DNA of 64,000 nt, taken from assembly GCA_022592435.1 (NCBI GenBank), contig JABYQS010000058.1:149322-213321 (forward strand), written 5' to 3'. The first letter of the stretch is position 1, and each line of letters starts with the position of its first letter. A model generated the notes under the pieces. That model ran no database searches. It saw only the letters and a program-made list of their open reading frames with translations, and had not been told where the DNA came from. Position numbers and translations under genes: made by a program. This document shows positions 55,595 to 64,000 of the stretch, one piece after another. Source of the stretch: Cerioporus squamosus (taxonomy: Eukaryota; Basidiomycota; Agaricomycetes; Polyporales; Polyporaceae).

Positions 55595-58500
55595 CAGCTC
55601 ACTGTCCGCACCAACATGTTTGAGATTACTCGCCTGCCGACCGCAGTATATTACCAGTACGATGGTAAGTGCCCTCACACATGAACTAGTCCAGCAGATC
55701 TCAGTAGCTTCGATTTGTCTTGCAGTCGGTACGTAGCCTGACGTCCGTTGGCGCGGCGTTGCCCTCACCAATGTGTTGTAGAGATAAACCCTCCCAGCAT
55801 CACAAGCGCGCGAAACTACGATATCATAGACGGTTTGCAGAACAGTCACGCTGCTGAGTTCGGCTCGCGTCCCCTCTACGATGGGAGAGCACTGCTCTAC
55901 TCCCGGAGGGACATTGAAACCCAGACGGTGGGTTTCAGACAATTCGTAGCATTCGTATTCATGCGACCAATTCCGGTCTGTCGTCTAGTTCACTGTCTCC
56001 ATGCGTCGCGACAGAGCGCAGCCCACGCACCAAGTCAAGTTAAGCAAGAGGGCCGTCATTAACTCCAGGTGAGTCCTCTGAACGCCTTGTGGGACACCTC
56101 GGACGATAGCATACTGTCTTCGCAGTCGTTTGGAACGCCTCATCGAAAGAGGAGACTCGGACGATAAGGACGATGTGAACTTTGTGGCCCTGCAGCTGTG
56201 CCAACTGATGGTCCGCCAAGCACCCAACTTCCGACACCGGTTCCCGGCACACTCAAAATCGTTCTATGATGCGAACACGGCGGTAGATATTGATATGGGT
56301 CTTCAGATATGGAAAGGATTCTTCCAGTACGTCGTCTAGACTATGCACATGATCGCGCCCTCAGCTTGGTTTCCAGGAGCGTTCGCCCGATGCGTGGTCG
56401 TCTACTTCTCAATGTCGACCGCACCGTCGCGGCAGTGTAAGTAACCCCAAGTGACCGTCAAGCTGGATTTCCCTGACGTTGCAACGTTGCAGCTATGCAT
56501 CCGGGTCTCTGATAGACGTCATGTTCAGGTTTTTGAGACTGGACAACCGTCGCGAGTTAGATAATCTCTCACAGCCGGACTACTTCCGCCTGCGGTCCCA
56601 TCTCAAGGGCGTGGTTGTGAAGATCAGGATCTCTCCAAACGCGCGTCCCAGACCCATCACCGACCTCGTCAGGGAAGCGGGGCGGCAAGAATTCGACAAG
56701 AACGGTGCGCGCTGCACGGTCAAAGTGGGTCTTGCATCCTATCCATTCACACTTGTCCTGAGGCTCTACAGCAACACTTTGAGAGCAAGTATAACGAGCA
56801 AGTCGTATACCCTGGGTGCGTCGGCGTGCGAATTGGCCAATCCGCGATCATACCTGCCGAATTCTGTGAAATCGTGCCGGGCCAGCTCTTCCGGAAGAAG
56901 CTCCTTCCCGAGCTGCAGAATGACTTCTTGAGAATCGCCACAGAACGTCCGGAGAGGCGGCTGCAAGCTATACAAGGCGCGGTTAATTACGATGTAATGT
57001 TCCTCATCTGTTCTCTGTGTCATGGATGACTCATAATTGAGACGGTCATCAGACGTTCAACTGGAACACCTCCGACTACATCCAGGATGCAGGCATGGGC
57101 ATCAGTCCTCGTATGCTCGAAGTCACCGGCGCGATCCTCAAGGCACCCAAGATTGTTTACGGAAACGGCGAGAGCGCAGTCTGTCCCTCTCTAGTTGGCT
57201 AACCCGCCTTTGTGACGCTGACGATTGCCCTTGTAGGATGCCAGGAACGGTACTTGGAACGTGGTGGGGAGGAAGTTCTATCGTCCCGCTAGGGGTCTGC
57301 AGGCATGGGCGGTGGCCGTCTTCCAGCGAGTCCGGCCCCAAGACCTGAACAACTTCCTCGACATGTTGGTGACAAACATGCGGGACCGAGGTAAGCAAGA
57401 CATATATGCATAGGCACATATTCGGGACGTCGCTAACAATAACGCTTGTCTACAGGCATGCGTATGTGTTCCAGTTTGAGCTCTGACGTTCTCGAAGGTC
57501 TTGACCAGGCATATAGCTGTCCGAGAGAACCCTCCAGTAGTGCACGGTAATCCTATCAATCCGATTCCTGTGAGTGGGCTTGCGAACAGACGACATCGAG
57601 CTGATAGTGACGTCGATGACACAGACTCTCGAAGAAGCTCGCATCTATGCACAAGATTGGGGCGGCTCAACCCACCCGGATATGATCCTCGTCATCTTGC
57701 CAACCAACGCTGAAGACTGCCGGAACACCGTCAAGGTGTGGGGTGATTGGGGCACGTCAGCGCGTGGGGCCATAGCGACCCAATGTGTGGTACGTACACG
57801 AGTCGCATGTAGTGGCTAACGCATGCGTACTGACGTGCCGGCCCGGTCCGTACTTGCAGCGCACCGGGAAGTGGGTGCGTGCTGACAGTCAATATTGCAA
57901 CAACCTCGCTCTCAAGTGAGTCGCATCTCTTTACAATGTCAGATGGAGCTCCGAACGTCTTCAGAATCAACCCTCGCCTAGGCGGCATCAACTCCATAAT
58001 CTACTCCGAGGCCAGTGAATTTTTGAGCACCGCGATGATAGTCGGTACGTGCAACCTGCTAGCTTTTCACGTCGCGTTTCTTGGTACAGTATCCTGAGAC
58101 CTCCACTACAGGGGCAGATGTGGGTCATCCCGGTCCAGGAGTGAACCATCTTCCCTCGATCACAGGGCTTGTCGCGTCTGTGGACAAGACCGCCAGCCTG
58201 TGGACATCTTTCTCGTACCTTCAGGAACCCCGCCTTGAGATCATTCAGGATCTCGAACAAATGATGGTGGTCAGTGTTAGTCATATTGTCAAGCGTGCGC
58301 CCCCTCAAAAGAAGTGTTCAGGACGCTCTCAACGACTATCGAGGATACAGGGAGTCGACAGGAGATCGCCTTCCGCCGCGGAACGTCGTTTTCTTCAGAG
58401 ATGGGGTGAGTGAGGGAGAGTATCGACGCATCCAGGAAGTCGAAGTACCCATGATCAAGAGTGCGTGCGGACTGCTCTTGGACCTGAACCATGCCTTCAT

Positions 58501-59380
58501 TTCACTGAACAACCTCTCAGGAGCATTCGCGCGAGTGGGACTCCGAGGTAATGTGGAATCGAAGTTGCTCTTCATCATCGTTGGAAAGAGGTGCGTAAGC
58601 GATCCGCTGGTATCATGTGCTGCCGCTCACCCGCTTGACCTGCAGACACCATATCCGCTTCTTCCCTAACGAGTACGTCTCCCCTTCCGTGCCTGGAAAG
58701 ACACCCGTCTCTCACCGTGGCTTGTCCGACCCGACAGACGAGACGCAGACAGGTCCGGCAACTGCCCCGCTGGCTTCGTGTTGTTTGATGGACTGACGCA
58801 CCCCAAGTACGACGACTACTACTTGCAGTCGCAACCCGGATTGAAGGGCAGTAAGTCTGAACCTCTATCTTGCCAGACGAGGAGGAGACTCACTCCGTTG
58901 AAGTGAGCCGACCTGCGCACTATGTCATATTGGAGAATGAGGCAATGCTCGCGCTGGAAAGGTCAGTCACTCTCTCAGTACTACGCGATGTGATCCTGTC
59001 GACAGATCATATCTCTTCATAGTATCGCCCAGATAGCATACCATCTGTGCTACCAGTATGCCCGCGCGACGCGTACGGTGTCCGTGCCCGCCCCTGCTTA
59101 CTGTGCGTAATTATCCTACTTGTCCTTCCGGGCCTGCATACTGATCCAACTGCGCACTTGCTAGACGTTGACGTGCGCATCTTCTGGCAAGCAGTGACTC
59201 GAAGCGTACCATACTGACATTCTGAACTAGCTCGCGTGCCGGCGGTTGGCGATCACTACGCAATTCTGCGGTGGCAACGACGCAGCAAGCACGGCCAGCG
59301 GCGAGCCCGTCCTCGACCTTGATCGGCTGCGGGCTAACCACAGGCAGTCGGGTCTCAACAAGCGGATGCCTTGGCTCTAA
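55595..59380 (+). CDS. Argonaute protein (5' end unresolved)
   Basis: Small-RNA-guided effector of RNA silencing. The N-terminal domain starts within LTVRTNMFEITRLPTAVYYQ, followed by small exons, INPPSITSARNYDIIDGLQN and FTVSMRRDRAQPTHQVKLSK. Linker and PAZ parts include DDVNFVALQLCQLMVRQAPN, LLLNVDRTVAAVYASGSLID and VGVRIGQSAIIPAEFCEIVP. MID has FNWNTSDYIQDAGMGISPRM and NGTWNVVGRKFYRPARGLQA. PIWI includes ILPTNAEDCRNTVKVWGDWG, then the catalytic motifs MIVGADVGHPGPG (Asp), FFRDGVSEGEY (Asp) and SRPAHYVILENE (His), plus IAQIAYHLCYQYARATRTVS. The closing exons give PAPAYYVD, then LACRRLAITTQF and the ending SGLNKRMPWL; the stop is at 59,378-59,380. The slicer residues I can place are intact; the glutamate finger was not located with certainty. 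Many tiny exons make the exact joins uncertain. Confidence 0.87.
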
Positions 59381-59621
59381 CCATGTCCATAGGACTCTCG
59401 GACGACACATGATACATGATTATATTCTAACCTTATGACGCACTCAACCAGAAGGTACAGGACTTTAAAGCTTCGTCGCATGGAGTCGGGATGTCTTTCT
59501 GTCACAATAAGCTAGATTCTGAAGGAAGTTTGAGTTGGGCAACCAGCCGAGTTGAATGGGACGAGAAAACGTACGGGACCAGCGCGTGCGTAAATGGTAG
59601 GAAGAACGACAATCGGGAGAC

Positions 59622-60877
59622 TTAAGCGTCAGCCTTGCGTTTGCTCAAGCAGCATTGCAACAGCTTGCGCTTATCGAGAACGCGCAGCTTATCCCTGAAG
59701 TAGGGCACCATCTGTCCCCTGAGCTCGTCGTCGCCCCCGATCATACATGTGGACACCACACGGAGCGACGCGAAGCGCCCCTTAGACAAGATCTGCCCAA
59801 CCCGCTCCCAGTCGAGCGCATCGAGGTCGGCCAAGGTCGCCCCGCGCGACGCCCGGAATTTGAACCGAATCTGCTGCAGCTGCTTACACCGGCCCGGGAG
59901 GCTTTCGAGCAGGATGGGGACATAGAGGAGGTGAGTACCCGCAAGCTCTTCGACAGGAGGGAGGAGCTTGAATTCGACGTTGAGCGAACGCAGGTTGACG
60001 CATCTCTCCAGGGTCAACGGGAAGGACGTGGCTGTCGGGATGAGAGTCAGCACTGAGAAGTATGAAAACTAACTAGGGGAGCAGACGCACCCATCCTGAT
60101 TGTTGCGGTAGGACCAAAGCGGATGTATAGCTCGTGCAGACCTGGGCCCACGTCCTGCAGATACCCTCTAAACACGCTCAGGTCGGCCCCGTCCAGCGAG
60201 ACCTTGAGGACCGACAAGTTCCCGCACGGGAACGGACGCGTGCCCGGCTCGGAGCAGTCGAGGGGCACAGTCGGGTGGGCAGTCAAAGACAGCGACCGGA
60301 CGTCAGGTGTAGAGAACCGATGGAGGTGTGCGTTGACCTCTTCCCTCCGGCGCAACCAAGACTGCTCGATCTCATACTTCCTGAGATTCGGTAGCAGCTC
60401 CGGGAATGCGAGACACGGTTTCGGCTCCGCCATGTAGCAGTCGCGGAAGATGAGCTCTTGGATCGACGACCTGCTCGTGGAGAGCGCAGAGAGCACCCAT
60501 GGGTTCGGCAGCTCCATGCCCACCACACGCAGCACCTCGATACCTGTCGGGAGGAGCTCGAGCGGAGGGTGCGGGGTACCCGAGAGGCCGTCGAGGGTGA
60601 GTTTCCGGATGTGGCTCGCGAGCTCGGGTCGCTCGCGGATGGTGTTGCAGAAGAAAGCGACGTTCTCAGAGCTGATACGGATGGACTTGTATAGGATCGG
60701 CTGGGCGTGCTTGAGCCAGAGCTTGGAGGTGAGGCAGCAGGAGTGAAGCGCCTGGCTGTCGCCGCGCAGAAACTCGAGGATCTCAACGCCAAGCTCCACC
60801 GGGAGGTCGGAGATGGACAAAGGAGCGTACATTGCTGAGTGGGGAGCGGCGGCTGGTGGGTGCTCAGGCACTTGCAT
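59622..60877 (-). CDS. F-box-like protein, copy 1 of a tandem pair
   Basis: Two exons. The N terminus holds an F-box-like motif: LSISDLPVELGVEILEFLRG, then LHSCCLTSKLWLKHAQPILY. Leucine-rich, repeat-like segments follow (LRVVGMELPNPWVLSALSTS, LSVLKVSLDGADLSVFRGYL). The second exon, behind an intron near 60,050-60,090, carries LTLERCVNLRSLNVEFKLLP, LDWERVGQILSKGRFASLRV and ends KLLQCCLSKRKADA. F-box proteins usually link substrates to an SCF ubiquitin ligase. Here the substrate and any Skp1 binding are inferred only. Two in-frame ATGs are possible (60,877 and 60,832); the latter directly precedes the F-box. Its paralogue lies just to the right on the same strand. Confidence 0.75.
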
Positions 60878-61132
60878 GAACGTCGCTAATATACCTGAGA
60901 GCCCACGTGGATTTGATATCTTTCAACGCACCGACAATGATGGTTCCCTTTGTCTCACTGGAGTTTTCCGACAACGTGCGAGAAAGGCGGAGAGCTTCCT
61001 AGAACCTGCAAGAGATTTCTGGACTGAACTAGCGAAAGACATTAGCATCAATTAAACGCCGAGTAGTGCAAGTACGATAGGACAAGAGCCAAGCCATAAG
61101 GCAAAGGAAACGGTAATAAGGAACGAAGGAAA

Positions 61133-62346
61133 TCAGCGCATAAGTGACTTCACTTCCGCCTTGTGGTTGTGCACCACACGGAGAATGCCTCGCGTATGAA
61201 CCTCAGGAACTCGCTCCTCGATGTATCGTGTAGCCAGGTGGCGGATGGCGTAACCCCCCATGAGGTGGACTATGACCCTGCGAACCATTGCGAAGCGCTC
61301 CTCAGCCAGCAGCTGCCCGATTCGCTCCCAGTCGAGCGCACTGAGGTCTCGTTGGGCAGCGCGCACTGCCTTCACAGCGAACATAACGCGACGAAGCTTG
61401 GGCGCAGCGAGGGTATTCAGCAGTAGCGGGACATAGTAGAGGTGGTTCATCCCCTGGAACGGCGGGGCGAGCCTGAACTCGAGCGCAAAGAGGAGCAAGT
61501 TCGTGCAGCACCCCAAGGATAGGGGAAACTGCTGCGGGGTCGTTCCTGGTGGCGTTCGGTAAGACAAAAAGCAAACCGCAAACTGAGCCATCACTAACCT
61601 AAGGGCACCAAAGGGCCATTCGACTTGATGCCAAGGTTCAACTCAAGCAAGTTGGGCCCTACGACGGCGAGGAAGCGATCGAAGATGAACAAGTGGCCGA
61701 TGTCGAGATGGATCTTGAGGATCAACAGGTTCTTGTAACTTCCAGGGTCGGCGAGGAACGCGCTGACCACCGCAAGCGACGATACGTCGTACGACTCGCC
61801 ACCGACTACGGAGAGGGACTGTAGATCGGGCGGACCGACTGCATAGACGTCGTGGCTCTCGTGGGTCCTCAACCTCCCGCGTTCGATATCAATGTTCTTG
61901 AGATTCGGCATTTCGCTCAGAAACGCGAGGAAACTCTCCGTGTTTTCGGCATGGCAGTCGCGGAGGCTCAGCTGCCGTACGGAGCGCTTGCTCGTGGAGA
62001 GGGCCGAGATAATCCACGGGTTGGACATGTCCATTCCGACCAGACGCAACAGCCGTACGCCACTCAGAGGGAGGCTAGGCGGGGGCCGTGGTATCCGGTC
62101 GACGTCGTACAAGGTAAGTTCTCGGATGTAGGAAGCTAGCTCCGGACGCTTCATCACTGTCCAGCGAAAAGCACCGCTGTTCTTGCTGTCGACTTGGACC
62201 ATCTCGTACAGGCTCTGTTGAGCGTGACCGAGCCATACCTTGCACGTGAGGCAAGATGCGTGAAGAGCCGTACGGTCACCACGTAGATGGTCCAGAATCG
62301 CGTAGTGAAGCTCGAGAGGGAGATCGTGGATGGTAACAGAGGACAT
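61133..62346 (-). CDS. F-box-like protein, copy 2 of a tandem pair
   Basis: Same plan as its neighbour. The ATG at 62,344-62,346 gives MSSVTIHDLPLELHYAILDH, then LRGDRTALHASCLTCKVWLG. Shared landmarks are RPELASYIRELTLYDVD (copy 1: RPELASHIRKLTLDGLS), RLVGMDMSNPWIISALSTSK and a second exon with QFPLSLGCCTNLLLFALEFR and LDWERIGQLLAEERFAMVRR, ending HKAEVKSLMR. The intron is at about 61,555-61,605 and falls in the same place as in copy 1. The longer open stretch upstream of the ATG starts only with TTG and is not used. The two copies have diverged widely, so the duplication is not recent. Families of such F-box/LRR proteins are often expanded in Agaricomycetes. Confidence 0.75.
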
Positions 62347-62831
62347 TCTGACGGCGCTGGGTGCGAGCGCTGGGTGGTTGACAGGAGTTGTGTATGCAAT
62401 GGCAAAGTCTGCGCGCAAAATTATGTAGTCAGGTTGCTCTTTCAATCGACTCGCCTTTGAAGCTGTTCATTCAGCCCAAACAAAGAGGGACGCGAGGGTA
62501 GGAGACGCACCGCCACGGAAGCGTGAATATGAAGACATTGAAGGTAACTGGACAGACCTAGATAACTTTCCTCCCAGCCAAAATGGACTCGGGCAACGTA
62601 CATGCGAGAACAGTGCCTGGCGATAACCTATAACTGCACTGCTGTGGCACGTCCCAGCTGACGATGTGGCAGGGGGGGCAAAATCAACTACTGCACCCCG
62701 ATCCATCAGCTTTGGGGTATGGTCGACCCGCATCCCATAGTCAACAATCAATGACCTAGTCACAAGTCTGCACGCGAGCAGACATACGATGAGTATTGGA
62801 AGGCATTTGATGGAAGGCATGCTCACCAGCT
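62347..62831. other. Intergenic, no gene seen
   Basis: 485 bp with the promoter of F-box copy 2 and the 3' flank of CDC26. No motif noted. Confidence 0.5.
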
Positions 62832-63062
62832 TCATCGCAAACCAAGCCGCTCGTCCTTCGTCATCGCCTCCCTCTTCTTCTTTTGCTCCTCGACATGGTG
62901 GTACGGCTGCGCAGGAGTACCCGCTGCAGTAGCCTGGGCGGGAGTGACGGGCACGCCCTGCTGCGCAGCGAGTTTCTCCGCCTTCTGGCGCATGAGTGCG
63001 TTCCGGACCTGCTGGACGTCGCCGTCCGTCATCTGGATGAGCGTTGGTGGTCTCCGAATCAT
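62832..63062 (-). CDS. CDC26: Anaphase-promoting complex subunit Cdc26
   Basis: Small intronless gene of 76 codons. It begins MIRRPPTLIQMTDGDVQQVR, which matches the conserved N terminus of Cdc26 (the segment that inserts into the TPR groove of Cdc16/APC6 and stabilises the complex). The rest is a charged, probably helical and disordered tail (ALMRQKAEKLAAQQG, then HHVEEQKKKREAMTKDERLG). The start is the ATG at 63,060-63,062 and the stop is at 62,832-62,834. Length fits the family. It lies 278 bp from a divergent PRA1 gene. Such small genes are easily missed by automatic annotation. Confidence 0.85.
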   Translation of the reverse strand: MIRRPPTLIQMTDGDVQQVRNALMRQKAEKLAAQQGVPVTPAQATAAGTPAQPYHHVEEQKKKREAMTKDERLGLR

Positions 63063-63340
63063 GTCTAGAGTGTTCGTTATCGCAGCACGCAGAATTGGCA
63101 GAGGGCAATGAGTTGCTGCGCTGTGGCGAGGAGAATGAGGAAGACGTGGAACAATGGCAAGGACTGCGCGCGCAGGCGCCCGCGGCCTGCGCTGCAACGT
63201 ATGTAAAACACCGTTTGTCCTCCGTCCGCACGAAACACTGTACACACCTTGCCTCCGCTCACCGTCGCGTCCGCTCTCTCCGCACCCCCTGCACTGCATA
63301 TATTGTACCACTCGCGAAACTACCACTCAACCTAGTCACC
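63063..63340. promoter_or_regulatory. Shared promoter region of CDC26 and the PRA1 gene
   Basis: 278 bp separate the two divergent start codons. An AT-rich core (GCATATATTG, 63,296-63,305) lies about 40 bp before the PRA1 ATG and could serve as a TATA element. Confidence 0.55.
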
Positions 63341-64000
63341 ATGGAGGCTCTTCTCCGCGTCAGCGACACAATCAAGTCCTTCCGGGTTCGTCGCGCGTCC
63401 TCTCGCCAAACATGCCCTTCGGACTTACGTCTCTGTACTGCGACTGCTCCAGGAAACTCGCCTTAGTGCGCTCCGTGCCCCGACAGAGTTCTTTGACTTC
63501 AACCGGGTATCAAGACCCGCAGACCTGAACACGGCGACACATGTGCGCAACTGTCCTCCGCTCACGCCCTCCCATATCGTTGCCTGACCTGCGACATGCT
63601 TCTTCATCCGTAGCGGATATCATACAACACTCGCTATTTCTCAGGTGTGTGCGGCGAACGATCAGGCCTTGAAAGTGTTGCTGACCTCCGTGTGCAGGAA
63701 ATTACAGCTTGATTATCGCCCTCCTTGCCGTATACGCACTGTACGCTATATTGTTCTACTCAAGACACTTCACACCTCTGAACGCACTCATCTCACAGCC
63801 TCACTAATTTCTCCTCATCTTCGCCGTCCTTTTCCGGTCGGCGGCTTCGCCGCAATCAACCGCTTCGGTGAGTACATCCCGCCCATCATGCACGCTATGG
63901 CACCACTAATCTCCTCATTGTCCCCCTTCCTCCTCCCCCCCCGACTCTACGAACTCCCCTTGCCTCCCGGTCTCCTTATTTCCGCTTGCTATCATGGCGG
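63341..64000 (+). CDS. PRA1/Yip3 family protein, partial (runs off the window)
   Basis: Prenylated-Rab acceptor type membrane protein of the ER/Golgi, acting in Rab delivery and vesicle traffic. Exon 1 is MEALLRVSDTIKSFR. After an intron at 63,386-63,452 comes ETRLSALRAPTEFFDFNRVS, then RPADLNTATH. Another exon gives RISYNTRYFSG and, after a further intron, NYSLIIALLAVYAL, the first hydrophobic segment. A later exon holds VGGFAAINRFG. The order Arg-rich linker, EFFDFNRVSRP and YNTRYFSGNYSLI is diagnostic. The 3' end, with the second pair of membrane helices, lies beyond position 64,000. Confidence 0.85.

Noticed and set aside
62347..62445. Longer N terminus for F-box copy 2
   Set aside because: The open stretch begins only with TTG and adds residues absent from copy 1. 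The ATG at 62,346 precedes the F-box directly.

Overview
The window is nuclear DNA of a filamentous basidiomycete, most likely an Agaricomycete. The evidence is the gene content, the many short (about 45-70 nt) GT-AG introns with CTRAY-type branch points near the 3' end, tight packing on both strands, and a tRNA-Leu with a small intron after the anticodon. I see no ribosomal RNA gene, no transposon or retroelement coding sequence, and no CRISPR array. Exon joins were read by eye from splice signals and frame, so gene ends are firmer than every internal junction.

Left part (1-20.6 kb): a mitochondrial 2-methylcitrate dehydratase (minus) faces an SNAPC3-like snRNA-activating subunit (plus). Next come TFIIH subunit Tfb4 (plus), a Taspase1-type threonine aspartase (minus, with a probable GC-AG intron), and the U2 snRNP factor U2SURP/SR140 (plus, with an acidic tandem repeat tail). 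A tRNA-Leu(UAG), an Mkk1/2-type MAP kinase kinase, a large disordered protein and RNase H2 subunit B follow, all on minus. Several neighbours act in transcription or RNA handling, but nothing shows that they are co-regulated.

Middle (20.6-39.3 kb): an unrecognised membrane-anchored coiled-coil protein has four copies of a 15-bp repeat just upstream of its start. It converges on a small secreted cysteine-containing protein. An aldo-keto reductase, a small unknown protein and the peroxisomal receptor PEX5 follow on minus. About 4.1 kb without a convincing gene comes next, then a Crz1-like C2H2 transcription factor and a hormone-sensitive-lipase-type alpha/beta hydrolase. The hydrolase reading frame breaks by one base exactly at its oxyanion-hole motif.

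Right part (39.3-64 kb): a fused allantoicase/ureidoglycolate lyase, methylthioribose-1-phosphate isomerase (methionine salvage), a secreted SLT-type lytic transglycosylase and protein phosphatase 5 are all on plus. A dynamin/Mx-like GTPase (minus) and an Argonaute (plus) diverge from one intergenic region. A tandem pair of paralogous F-box proteins, the APC/C subunit Cdc26 and the beginning of a PRA1/Yip3 protein close the window.

The most notable items are the Taspase1 orthologue, the hydrolase frameshift, the two-step purine-catabolism fusion, the secreted bacterial-type transglycosylase, and the divergent dynamin/Argonaute pair.
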